DNA of 64,000 bases. Origin: Steinernema hermaphroditum (Eukaryota; Nematoda; Chromadorea; Rhabditida; Steinernematidae). The stretch lies in NCBI GenBank assembly GCA_030435675.1, contig CM059621.1:11222001-11286000 (forward strand). The letters run 5' to 3'. Within the stretch, counting starts at the first letter, position 1. Each line of letters starts with the position of its first letter. The notes under the pieces were generated by a model, which saw only the letters and a program-made list of their open reading frames with translations, had not been told where the DNA came from and did no database searches. Both the position numbers and the translations under genes were made by a program. Positions 1 through 10,950 of this stretch are shown one piece after another.

Positions 1-1
1 G

Positions 2-79
2 GAGAAGTTTCTGGAGACTAAGTCGGTGGAGAAGTGGCCATGTTTGGCGAAGAACTCCGAAGGCATAGAGGCCTCTAGA
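2..79 (+). CDS. Possible C-terminal exon of a gene entering from the left
   Basis: From the left edge an open frame reads 25 residues, Glu-Lys-Phe-Leu-Glu-Thr-Lys and so on, to a TGA at 77-79. It is rich in Lys and Glu and its codon use resembles exons elsewhere in the window. Nothing identifies the protein, and no AATAAA follows within 100 nt. It could equally be chance coding potential next to the window edge. Only the sequence to the left would decide this. Confidence 0.25.
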
Positions 80-164
80 TGATCGGGGTCATCGCAACTC
101 TTTATTGCGCCGGCGCCTCTTCGGGTTTTATTAGTTATCCTGGATACCCCGGGGATCTTCGTCG

Positions 165-250
165 ATGGACAACGGTCAGGAGCACGGCGAGCTCTATTTC
201 GGGACTTCGGCGTCGCTCAGGCGTGCTCTGATCGGAGCGAGCGCCGAAAA
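165..250 (+). CDS. Possible first coding exon, unknown gene
   Basis: An ATG at 165 opens 28 codons with exon-like composition (MDNGQEHGELYFGTSASLRR...) ending in a good donor, GTAAGT, at 251. The phase is 2. The nearest strong acceptor (TTGTTTTGCAG at 372-382) would bring in a TAG at once, so the true downstream exon is either farther away or absent. If the donor is not used, the frame stays open to about 356. No family was recognised. The alternative is a chance ORF beside a spurious GTAAGT. Confidence 0.25.
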
Positions 251-1109
251 GTAAGTGTTCTCGTGTCACTACACGCGGTGTCGGAAGTGGAAGGCATCCA
301 GAGGGTGCTTGGAACGGTTTCGTGGAATTCACCCGAGCTGCAAAAAACCGGATGTTTTTGTGACTTTTCGTTTGTTTTGCAGGTAGTACGGTAACTGGCG
401 ATGTCGAAGTAGCGAAGAATCGGAGCCCCGAACACGACTACGAGGGATTTTTTATGTGCTTCATGTTGGCTTTCTGATCGATCGATCGTCTTGGGGGGGG
501 GGGGTGTTCGAACGGTAGTCACGTCGCAACCACCCTCTGTCCTCGGATTCTAATCCTCGACATTTGGGTCGTCCTCCTGCAAAAACGTTCCTCTTCTTGT
601 GCACAAATGAAGTGTGAAACGTTCGACTCAAGGAAGCGAATGATTTCACCATTTCACAGGAAATGGTCCCCCAAAACGTCATGTTTCGAAGTGCCTCCCT
701 ATGCGACTCCCGAAGTTGTACTTTACGCGCCAGATCACTTATGTTTATGAGTAACGGGAACTCCCTCCGCAAACTCCATACGGCGAACCTATAAACCTTT
801 TATTCGTAAAACTAACAACGAAGTTGTCATTCCGAAATCAGTCCCAATACATACTCAATGACCCACATCGAGTGCACCGACTGATATTTGGATAACATGG
901 GCGAGGATCAGGCTAAAAATTGAGGATCGAACAAAAATTTGGCCTTCAGAACCTACCGCAATCTCCTTTATAAAATACAATACACCAAAAAATCTACAGT
1001 ATCCCAGAACGACATCCCACAGACGTAGTTGTTTTCCCTCGTCTGAAGGCTAACTCGATCAGCCTTCTAGAGATCGTTCCATTTTTGTTAAGTGCTTCCA
1101 CTGACGTCG

Positions 1110-1391
1110 CCATTCACAGATTGAGTCCACTACGGCGTCTTCTGATTGGATTTCGACTGAATCATTCGATTTGCCCTTTCGTCATTAGGCGTGCGCCTGA
1201 AAACAACCCCTAATTGCGCTTTTTAATTGGCCCCTTCCCTTCGGTCTCGTCTAAGCCCGCTGTTTTGTGTTTTCCTCGGGATTCCCTCTTCCCACGGCCG
1301 CCACCGTACTCCCATTGTGGGCACAGGAAGTTGCAAACGTGCGCTATCTTTAATTCATCGGCCCATTGACAGGACTGCGCAACTTCCCACT
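1110..1391 (+). repeat. Dispersed repeat, copy 1
   Basis: About 280 bp here match the reverse complement of 56710-56983 at roughly 90% identity by eye, with a few small indels. Similarity stops sharply at both ends. The shared core includes the 17 bases CCGCCACCGTACTCCCA and a long stretch around CAGGAAGTTGCAAA. I see no terminal inverted repeats and no shared open frame. It could be a short non-autonomous transposable element or a duplicated non-coding RNA or regulatory unit. Confidence 0.8.
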
Positions 1392-3331
1392 CGGACTGCA
1401 CGGCCCGCGGGTCCAATCTTCCGCGCCAACGATCCCGCATTAATGAATCTTCTAATTTGGCACCACAAAACAGAGGCGATTTGTGCTCTCTTGGCGACGC
1501 CGAGGGGCGTGTTTGCCCACTTCAGACGCGATTCCGTGGATAAAAGTGGACATCCGTAGAAAACAACGTGGGCTACACATATTGCGCCCTCCGGCACCTC
1601 GGACGCGCTTATTACGCGTTTATTTATGCGATCTGTTGCTTAGGGAAGCGTTTGCGGTGATCGAGGAAGTCGCCTACTGTATCTTTTCTTCCAAATCGTT
1701 GGGGGCAGGAGCTATCTGCGGACATTCTTCGCACCACCACCTACTATCAAACTTTTGACGACATTGTTGAATCTTCTAAAACTTTTAAATGTTTCCGTGT
1801 ATTTATATGTTTGAGAGAAGTGGCGAAATCTAAGATTTTTGAGGAATTCGTTTTGTTTGGAAAATTGAGAAATTTTAAGTCATGCCTTCTTTAAACCTTG
1901 AAGGCGGTCACCTTTCGAAACCGAAGCTGGTGTTGTGCCAACATCTTCCGATGATCGATGTCAAATCAAGAGTTAAGCAGGGTGAGAAGAAGGTCCTACA
2001 TACTTCATTGGAGGTGCAACTTTGTGCAAACCATAATATTGCAAATTCATTCAAACTCATCTACCTTATAACACTTTTTTATGAACACAGAAGTATCAGA
2101 AGGACACATGGTTGAATATCTTTAGATTATCGTTGGGTTTAGAAGGTGAAGATAGCGCCATCGACAATAAAGTTAAACTCAACTCTGAACTACAACTGTT
2201 CAATTGAGTTAAGTCTTCCTTGGATTACTTACGTTGGGTCGCTCACTTAGGGGCCGACTCAAGGAAGTCGCTTTGGTCAATGTTGAAACCTGTTTTACTT
2301 TTACATAACTAGGTGCGTCTTTGGGCACATTTTTAAGACTTGTCGTTTGGCGTTCGTCCCGATCGGTTTCCTTTAACAGTTTATTCGATAAAGAAGGGAA
2401 AGGAGAACAAAATGCATCACCGTCATTACACCCCACTGGAATGAATCAGCGGGTTTAGCACAAATATTTGCGTAAGAAACCCCATTTTTTCCCTAATAAA
2501 TGACTGATTTCTTCTGTTTTCATTGTTTGCGTTTGGCTACGATTGCGGCGATATTCGCCGTTTCAGATGCCGCCGAAAGCACTCAATTCATAATTTTGGA
2601 ACTTTTCGATGCTTGACACGACCTTGGAAGACACAAAAATTGCCACAAAGGTGTCTTCCATAAAGTGGACGTGTACTTTGAAAGTCTACTTTGTTATGAC
2701 GTTTTTGAATTTGCACATCGCATGTAGTATCGCCGGTGACGTTTTGCAGAAGTGTCTTCGGAGGCCTCTTTTAGGCTAATGCGTCTGGAAGGCGGAGTTT
2801 TTTGCGTTCGCTCGAAATATTCCGTTATAAATAGGGCGTTCCGGCATTCGTGCACTATGTGTGTTCTAATTCGTTCATCATGTATTTAGCAAACCCCTCA
2901 CTATCGGGCTTTGACCCTATACCGTACTCCCTTATGCCTCCCACGAGTTGTCTAGAGGCGTCATTTGGCGGCGTCGAAGATGTTTTTGGAGTCCATTCCC
3001 AAAAACGACCCCACTGCGTCACCGCTTCTATTTGGGACCCTTGTTTGGGAGAGCTCTTTGAAGGTGATGTGTGAGTCGGCGCGTGAACAACAGAAGATAA
3101 ATGCGACATTTGGAGATGGTCGTTAGGCGATGAATGCCTAAGATCTTCGAGTGGAAACTGTGGGGAGGTCGTTAGGACCTTTTGTACAATTTCCAGGGTT
3201 TTCGACTATTTTAGGCGTTCATACCGTATTCATATATTCATTTCGATACCTCCCGAAGCGTGTGATGGATAAGTGCTTTGTTTTTGTGTCAAGGCTGTTT
3301 ACTATTTGAGGCGGTAAGGAATTCTACGATG

Positions 3332-3380
3332 AAGGTGATTCTTCTCAAGTAACCCTTATTTACTTGAGAAGAATCACCTT
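3332..3380. repeat. Perfect 21 bp hairpin
   Basis: The arms at 3332-3352 and 3360-3380 are exact reverse complements (AAGGTGATTCTTCTCAAGTA plus one more base) separated by a 7 nt loop, CCCTTAT. Weaker pairing continues outwards with a bulge (CTAC ... GTAG). At 49 nt it is shorter than a usual nematode pre-miRNA, so a transposon end, recombination relic or extruded cruciform is as likely. Confidence 0.85.
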
Positions 3381-5727
3381 GTAGGCGCAGAGGACAAAAC
3401 GCACACTGAATAGACAGACTCGCCCTCCACATACAGACTTCGGTGTTTGTCTACTAACTATCGAGCAATATTCGTCTGGTAGATGGACTCCGAAATGTCT
3501 ATCTGTGGAGAGGCACCCTGAGTTCGGACTGGTCTTCTATATCACTCCGGTTCATGCAAACAATTCTTTTTTTCATCATAAACCACTGCAGCCCTTCTTC
3601 TGGCAGATGGTGATTGTTCTTGAGATGTTCCACAACACTTGAATGTAAATTAAGACATAAAATGCACCCTCAAATTACCGAAATTACCCTTCGTAGTCAC
3701 GTAGTCAAAGTTGTCCTTTTCACGTAAGCATGAATCATCTACCATATGCTACCCCATTAACAAACTCTGTTTTTGGCACTTCCCTTGGTCCGAAGGGTCC
3801 GCACTCGACGTCACTTTGTTGTCTTCCGGCGAGGAATCCTTTCAGGAGCTGTTTGCTGCTGAGTGCGTCAGAAGATGCAACGAAGAGATCAGTGAGCACC
3901 CTTCCAAGGGAAACCCGAGCCTGATACTGTTTGGGTCTTGTTTGGAAAGAGGCCCCCAAGGAGGTCATTTATCTCCCAAGTGCTAAGTACTCTGAAGAGT
4001 TATTTGTTTTCGGGTATGTCACGGTGTCCACTGATGGGAGCTTCTTCAAAAGGGGCGATTAAAGAGAGTCTGAAGTAACCTGCCCATTTGCGAGTGACGT
4101 GGAACAAATCGAGTGGACGGCCATTGTTTTGACATTTGTTTTCGTGAACAGCGATCTTTGAGGAACGGCCTCGATCTCTGCAGGTTTGTGATTGTACCTG
4201 TGTTGTGTCTCCCCACACGGAAGTGACTCGCCTCCGCAACATTTGTGTGCACTTCTAGTGTTCTTTGCTTTTCTTTAACGCAACTGTAGCCAATTATGAA
4301 ATTACTGAAAAAAGCGTAGAATAAAGTTTGCAAGACTGGATAAATTTTCTAATTTTGGAACTTTGTTTCGTCTTTCCGTTCCTGGGACGAGAGGTCGCAG
4401 TAAACATGGCCCTCATTTGTATTCACGGCGCCAAAATTGACCTCATTGACACTCTAGGATACGTCGTTGCATCTGTCTTTGGGGGGAGAAGGTCTTCTGC
4501 AAAGCGCTTGTTATAATTTTGCTCAATGCCATATTCTCCGTTTTCTTCTGTTTATGATTGTACCTGTGTTGTGTCAGGGAAGCGTGTATTCGCCGCAACA
4601 GAACCATCAGAAACAGACCTCGACAGGTGTCCTTTGCACATTCCTCGAAAGCGGGAAGTAGCTCCTTCCTTAACCAGGACCCAAGAGGGCTCCATTTCGG
4701 GACATTTAAACTCTATTAGACGATCAGCAGTAATTCGATCGTTTTCGGTCTACAAGCGGAGGAAGTCAAAGGAGAAACAATTGGATTTTGAAAAGACTGT
4801 CGTCTTATTGCATCAAGGCCTCAAAGTACACTCCTCGAGGACCTCCAGTGCGCCCCTCGGAGCATCTTTGTTTTCTTCCCAGCCTGATGACTTTTTAATT
4901 CGGCGCACGTGGCGCGCGTAGGTAGTCTCACCACAGATCGGACATTCGGGTCGAGAGTGCACGCCTGGAAAACGTCACTTTGCGCCAAAATTCGATTCAA
5001 CAGTTTACTTCGTTTCCACGCGCCCTAATTGAAAAGTTTCGACTCCGCTCTGAATCCTACGGTTCCGTTTTCCATGGAAACTAAGTTTAGCACCTATTCA
5101 GCTTCTCCTTGAAGAAACACTTTCAAAGCTCAGAAGGAACTACGGTAGTTTCGGCGACCAATGCGTCGCCCCCGCGGAGAGCTAAATTAATCGCCCTAAA
5201 ATTAGAAATTTATTGCGAATCGGTCGTCCGCAATGTTTCAGGGCAATTGGACGCGTTTGCAACTCTCTTGTTTGTTCTGGGGAGTGAAATTTGAGAGTCG
5301 ATGAATGGGACTTCTTTTTGGGATTTCCTTTTGATTTGTGGTTTGAGTCCAGAAAGTTACTCCATCCAGGGAAACGATTTGATTTTCTCGTCACAGTGCA
5401 GTTCTAAAACGCGTTTAGTTCGAGAGATGACCTCAACAAGGGTAACAAAATCACTTATGACCTCAGGTGACATGCCCTAATCATAGAAGCAGTTTGACTT
5501 TGATCGAGCCCAGGACCTAGCCTCGAGCTCCCCTCCAGATTCCTCTGACGTCAGAGCCCTTCTTCGTCCTCAATTCCTTCCGAATCCGGTATCGCGTTTC
5601 GCGCTCCTTCGAGGCAAATCGCGGCGCATTCCAAAACACGCGGGGCGGGGCCTTTGCGAGGTTTCGCCGACAGTCGCCGTCGAGGAGTACCCCTAACCCC
5701 GCCGCCTTCAGGTTATCCCCAGAAGAG

Positions 5728-5994
5728 ATGAACGTCTTCCACTACGCCGCCTTCTTCCTCCTCGTCCTCTTCCTCTTCGACCAGTGCTGCAGTTCCTCGG
5801 CCGCTCCCAGCAACTCGATGACCCGAATCCAGGTAAGTGACCCCTCTACGGGCACTTCTAATCCTCCGCACCTTCAGGAGGTCTTCCGGACACTGATGGG
5901 ATCGAAGCCGGCGATGGCGAGTCGTGGCAAGAAGTTCTACTCCGAGCCGCTGTGGGTGGCGCGGAGGGGCGCCTTCGAGCCCGAGATCTGGTAA
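5728..5994 (+). CDS. Putative neuropeptide-like precursor, 73 aa
   Basis: Two exons, 5728-5832 and 5878-5994, are separated by a 45 nt in-phase intron (GTAAGT...CCTTCAG). A CCGCCTTCAG acceptor ends at 5711, 16 nt before the ATG, and fits spliced-leader addition. The 73-residue product has a strongly hydrophobic signal peptide (about residues 1-25, ending near SSSAA), then a short cysteine-free tail containing a Gly-Lys-Lys site (..AMASRGKK), which would give an amidated peptide, and an Arg-Arg site (..LWVARR). The predicted products are a roughly 18-20 residue amidated peptide, FYSEPLWVA and GAFEPEIW. The architecture is that of a secreted peptide precursor, but I do not recognise the peptide family. 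Its role is therefore inferred from the cleavage sites only. Confidence 0.6.
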   Translation: MNVFHYAAFFLLVLFLFDQCCSSSAAPSNSMTRIQVSDPSTGTSNPPHLQEVFRTLMGSKPAMASRGKKFYSEPLWVARRGAFEPEIW

Positions 5995-8617
5995 TCGTCG
6001 GAATCGCTTCCAGAGATCTCAAGGCCGCCACTAGTTGACTCTATCGCTTTATTTGTTCCCATTTGATGATAAGGTGATAAATTTGGTATTTTTGAGAGGC
6101 GGACCCGCAGGAGGCTCGATGGCGTTGCATTTCAGGTCTAACAGTAAGAAGGTAAACAGATTGCAGAGAATGCGATTCGTGGATTTTGAAGACATTTTTG
6201 GAAATGTGTAAAAGTCACAAATTTTACTTCATATCGTTATCCTGATTTTAGTGTCTCTCTTTGCCCCTCATAGACGACCAAAATAATAAATTACTAGGAG
6301 GCGAATACAAATAGTCCGAATTGTCATGCAACATCGTTTCTTTTTCAAGTACTTCCACGTGGCCGAGTGATTCAGGGGCTACGTCAAAACCGTACGTTGG
6401 TGATAACCATTCATGCCATTGCTAGGAGATCCGAAGGATCTTCGGTCTCAAAGGGATGTCGTCAAGCAGTTGAGCTTTTGAGAAATTAATATTTTTGGAG
6501 GTGCTGACACAAACAACGACAAGAAGTTGTGGAAACATGAAGGGTCAGAGATCTTCTTACATGTGATCCTATTTTAGGGAAGGGTAGAATGCTTAAGCGA
6601 TCTCGTGAGTCGATCTGTTAGTGTTCTGTGCGGAATTATGCGAATCCGGACAGGTGGACTATATAGGTAGGAGTGGGGAACATCAGCCGACGTCACCAGA
6701 GGTCCATTAGAAGGAGGAGATGCAGCCAATTCCCACAAATATACTCTGTCCCGTTCCGATGTTGTTGTTCGTGGATTTCCCTAATTTACACAGGAATCGA
6801 AGGTCGGAGCGCATAAACAGAGGCACCAAAGGGACGTCACTTTGTCGCTTTCTGTGGCAGGTGCTTTTGAATGAGTGTGGACGGAGTGTGCAAGATACGA
6901 TGGAGTGACTCACGGGGAAGTGTAGTGCCCATGGGGGGAGTTATTCAGGGGGCGTCTAAGACTGCAGGAAAACTGGTATACAATTTCGGACAAACACGGG
7001 CCTTTTGCACTTAGAAAATGCATCGAATAGCTCGGTTTGTTACGAAAGAGTACACATCTTGGTTCTTCAGGAACACTCCTGTGATCGCTGTCGAATCCAA
7101 CATCTAATGGCTATTCATCTAAAGGCCTATTTATACTCTGCGCGACACAAAACGCCCTTTTTGGTGTCGCTTAGCTTGTCCACGTATGACTATTTACGCA
7201 AAACCAAATAAAACTGCATATTCATGATGCATTTGGATCAGGCTATCCAACCATCATCAGAAAAAAATTTTAGGTTAACTTTACGTACGCTAACTTAACT
7301 GTCGCTTAGCCTCAACTTGACTGTCGCGCAGCGCGGCGACACAGCTGCGCGACAGTCAAGTTGAGGCTAAGCGACAGTTATGTTAACCTACATGGCATGT
7401 CCCAAAAATTTTTTCCGGTGATGGCTGGATAGCCCGATCCAAAAGCATCATGACTGTGCTGTTTTATTTCGTTTTGCGTAAATAGTCACACGTGGACAAG
7501 CTAAGCGACACCAAAAAGGGCGTTTTGTGTCGCGCAGAGTATAAATGGGCCTTAAGGGATGCACAGAAGAGATGTGCAAGCTATTGCATGCCTGCCGCTT
7601 GTGTTCCATGTTCACTGAGGTTTCTATAATTCGATCAAGAAGGCAACTTTTTTTAAGTAGTTGAATAACTCGAAAACAATCCAAATATAGATTCAAAAAA
7701 AGGAGAAACAATTCATTTAAACTTAAAGTTGTGTGCCAGTGTAGAGTAATTCGATTGCAGAATACTTAATTGCTTTAGCGCCTAGATGTTTCGTCGTGCA
7801 TTATGAGATTTCTTGCATGGTGAATGCCATTGAATGATGAATCCAAGAGTAGATGATGCACATCATCCAATAATCAGATATATGTATATTTGATGCAGCC
7901 AACAAGCATAAAAGTCCTCAGGGTGAGCATAACACGTCCTTTTCCTTTGAGTTCCACTCGGTCCCGAATGGAAGCTGTGTTGTTTGGGACCCTTGTTCAC
8001 AGTGGCCATAGTCCTCGTACATGCTAAGAGGTCCTGTTCGAAACTCTGCAATTGCGCCACATTTGTGTGTTTTTACTGAACTTTTAGCGCGTACAGTCGC
8101 GTCGATGTGGCGAACGAAATGATTCAAACGAGTATGTCTAAGCTTTTTTAGAAGAAGGTGACCTCAGAAAGATGAGAAGCCAACGTGCCCGCCCCATTTC
8201 AGAGCTCTTGTGATGGATAAAATACTGGTAATGGATAAAATACAGTGTTTTAAAACTTCGGTCAGAAAGGTGTTCGTAACAAACCACGAATACTGCCTTG
8301 AGATAGACAGCAAAATTTGCTATTTTTTGTGGAAACTGTCACGTTGTACGAGATAGTGATATCACTGTTGTGCTCAGTGACATCACAAACAGGGGCCCAG
8401 ACTTTCAGAAGTCTCTTTAAGTCCTTTATCCCTTCTGTGAAGGCTACGTGTCATGTGAGAGGTTTATAACCAGTTGGTTAGATCAGAATATCTAGAATCG
8501 TCCTTCTGGAATGAGAGACATCGAGGTGGACCGTGGCTTCTCATTGGTTTGTTGACTGATAGACTTTATACAAGAATCGATTAGAAGTCCGTGAGCTCTC
8601 CTATGCACACTTCGTGC
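5995..8617. other. Intergenic region with a palindromic element
   Basis: The only structure clearly seen is the 430 bp palindromic element at 7123-7552. A 17 bp direct repeat (ATGGATAAAATAC core) occurs twice within 8212-8246. No exon chain was found. Open frames under 100 codons overlap the palindrome and mirror each other on the two strands, as expected for an inverted repeat and not for genes. Confidence 0.6.
7123..7552. mobile_element. 430 bp palindromic MITE-like element flanked by TAA
   Basis: Left arm 7123-7332 and right arm 7344-7552 are inverted copies (about 80-85% identical, near perfect at both ends and at the centre) around an 11 nt loop. The outer ends read AGGCCTATTTATACTCTGCG and its complement, with one mismatch. 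Directly outside are TAA (7120-7122) and TAA (7553-7555), consistent with a 3 bp target duplication. A TWA target with long terminal repeats fits PIF/Harbinger-type non-autonomous elements; a Tc1-like TA duplication is the alternative. The element has no coding capacity. Confidence 0.85.
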
Positions 8618-10950
8618 TCATTCGCCTATCTCCATGGGGGAGACGACGGCGGGGATGGGCGCGTTGGGTGAGCGAATGCCGACAACGGTCTCCTTGACCA
8701 GGGAGTTGAGGCTGAAGAGGTTGAACATGTCGATGATCTGCAGGGACTCGTTCTTTTTTGCCGCCACTTTCTGAAGGGGACGTGTTAAGCCCTGACTGAG
8801 AAGGGGCTGACTTACTCGTATCGTCGGGATTCGGAGGAGGATGGCGGCGTAGCGCTCCGAGGCGTCGAGGGGCTCGTAGTTGCAGCAGATGTGCTTGTAG
8901 AGCGCCATGAGCAGCTTCTTCTGCTCGGCGGCAATGTTCCGCTGACTCGCCGAATCCAGGCCGTCGGTGTCTAGAGAGGTAAGGTTAGGACTGTGCTTTT
9001 AGGGTGCGTACCTGGGTCGAAGAACATGATGGCCTGTAGGGTGGCGAACTCAGTTGTGGAGATATTGAGCTGGCGGAAAGGTTTCATGACGTAGTCGATC
9101 ATGGCCGCCATCACGGGGGTCAGTCCACTGAGGCTGAAAGGACCGACGTCAGAAGGACACAGAGGAAGGACGTTGTTTGGGTCGGGACCGGAGGGTCCGA
9201 GTCGCGGGAGATTAGTTAGAACGAAGTGGATACCTTCCAACGGCGGGGTGCGCGTTGGGCGGCACGTCGGTCAGCGATCTGACGCCCTCGTCGTTCGAGT
9301 TGTTGTTGTTGATGAGGGTCGGGTCGAAGATGGTGTGGAGGGAGTGCTCGATGTCGGGTGCGCCGCTGGCGTGCAGCATCGAGGAGGACATCTCGTTGTA
9401 GGCGGTGCCCGGGTCGGGGATCACTCCGGCGGCCGCTTCACGCACCGAGGACGAAGGCGCCAGATCGGAGACAGGGCGTTTGGGCACCGTTCTGCAGAAC
9501 ACTGGTGAGTGCCGCCAGGGGCGCGTGAAGGGGACGGAGAGGGGGACAAAGGAAGGAACAAACGAACTTTCTGAAGAAGAGACTCGTCGGGAGGGGGTGC
9601 CGCGTGAAGCAGTGCCCGTCGGGGTGTACGATCTTGTCGTTGATGTGCTCTGGAGTCCGGAATGCCTCGCACATGATCATGTAGGAGCTGGCGTGGTTCG
9701 TGATCAGCGCCACCTGAAGAGACTCTCTGTAGACTCCCGTCCCTGCCTCGGGCCTACCTTGTCCGAGTAGGGAAGCGTGCGGAAGACGCTGAACGTCTTC
9801 GCCCAGTCGATGTAGAGGGCGATGATGCGCGAGCGCCAGAACGGCATCTTGTGGATGTCCTTTCCAGGTTTCGGGGCTGCAATCGGATCTGTTATCTAAA
9901 AGGGCGATCTCGGGCCGAGAGACGCTCACAAAACGGACCTTCACGTTTATCGGCTGGTTGAAGCGACTCGGGGCCGCCAGAGCGTCGTCCAGCGAGGCGT
10001 AGGGCTCGATGTCGCCTCGGCTGAGAAGAAGGGAAAAGTTGTTCTCCAGCAGGGATAGGCGCTCCAACATCGGGTCCTGAAGAGGGTACATATAGAAGCG
10101 AGGTGCGTTGAACAGTGATGTGCACATATGCTACTGGAAGATCCACAACTTCCGCTTCTGTTTCTCAGGCTACTTTGAACAGAAAGCTCACCGTCGTGCT
10201 GGGACAGGGCGTTCCGGAGTTGGTGCTCGTGTTGGGGCTAGAGTCGTAGCCTCCATTATCTATGAGGTGCCGCTTCTTCGAGTGTCTAAATCTAAGCCTC
10301 TGATCTCGTGAAGTGCATCGCAGGACCCACGCGGTGTGTGTCTCTTCCTCTTCGTTGGATGAGCCTCCGTCGGGGGAGTCGTGGTTGCTCCGCTCCGTGG
10401 ACTTCGCGTTCTTGCGCGTCCTCTTCGTGTACCCGATGCGGTCGCGGTCGTTTTGGATCGCTGAAAGAGTCGGTGAGTGCCGAGAGTCGGTTCAGACGAT
10501 CCCTGTTCCCCTAAAGCGCCTCGGCGACTCGTCGCGCGCCGACTAATCCGCTCTTTGCGAATAGTCGAAGCGGATAACAAGCGCCGACGAGTCGTCGAGC
10601 CTCGTCGAGGCACCGGAGGTCTACTCACAGTTGCGGTCCATCCCCACGCGGAGACACTTCTTGAACCTGCAGTGCCTGCAGGCGCACCGGACGCCCTTGT
10701 TGACGGGACAGTTCCCCGTGCCCATGCAGGCGAAGGTCCGATTGTTCTGAAGCGGATCGATAGAGGGGAGAGGCAAGGGGACCCACCACGACGGCCCTCC
10801 GGAAGAACGTTTTGCAGCCGTTGCAACTGGGCACCGAGTAGTGGTTTCCTGAAGGGAAGGACAAGCCTAAACGGGCAGAGGAGAGGACTTGCCTGTGGCG
10901 AGATCCTCGCAGACGACGCAAAGCGTGCCTGGCGGCAGCTTCTCGGCCAT
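8618..10950 (-). CDS. Nuclear hormone receptor, HNF4-like supplementary type
   Basis: Exons read from right to left: 10893-10950, 10787-10848, 10629-10746, 10192-10460, 9939-10076, 9758-9895, 9568-9713, 9234-9491, 9012-9133, 8816-8970 and 8618-8770. All phases agree, giving about 538 aa, or 523 if a 45 nt intron splits the fourth exon. Residues 11-75 form a two-finger DNA-binding domain: CVVC, then P-box CNGCKTFFRR, then C-x5-C-x9-C-x2-C ending CRFKKCLRVGM. A charged hinge follows. The ligand-binding domain resembles HNF4 (IDWAKTFSVF, DKVALITNHASS, LQAIMFFDPDTDGLD, IDMFNLFSLNSLVKE). An Asn-rich, Pro-rich insertion of about 85 residues (exon 8) interrupts the ligand-binding domain. Intron 1 uses GC-AG ends. 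An acceptor at 10971-10973 lies 20 nt before the ATG. It is expected to be a nuclear DNA-binding transcription factor; its ligand is unknown. Confidence 0.93.

Larger units (their letters stand above)
523..5711. other. Long gene-poor stretch
   Basis: No convincing exon chain was found on either strand. The region holds one copy of a dispersed repeat (1110-1391) and a perfect 49 bp hairpin (3332-3380). The longest open frame (4526-4921, 131 codons) has no splice context, no recognisable motif and non-coding-like base use. A GC-rich stretch at 5520-5710 directly precedes the peptide gene at 5728 and probably holds its promoter. Confidence 0.6.

Noticed and set aside
4190..4580. Direct repeat of TGATTGTACCTGTGTTGTGT at about 4191 and 4551
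   Set aside because: Only about 20 bp are exact and the flanks are weakly similar; probably an old decayed duplication with no clear borders.
4526..4921. 131-codon plus-strand frame
   Set aside because: Residue composition and codon use are not protein-like, and no splice sites or motifs were found.
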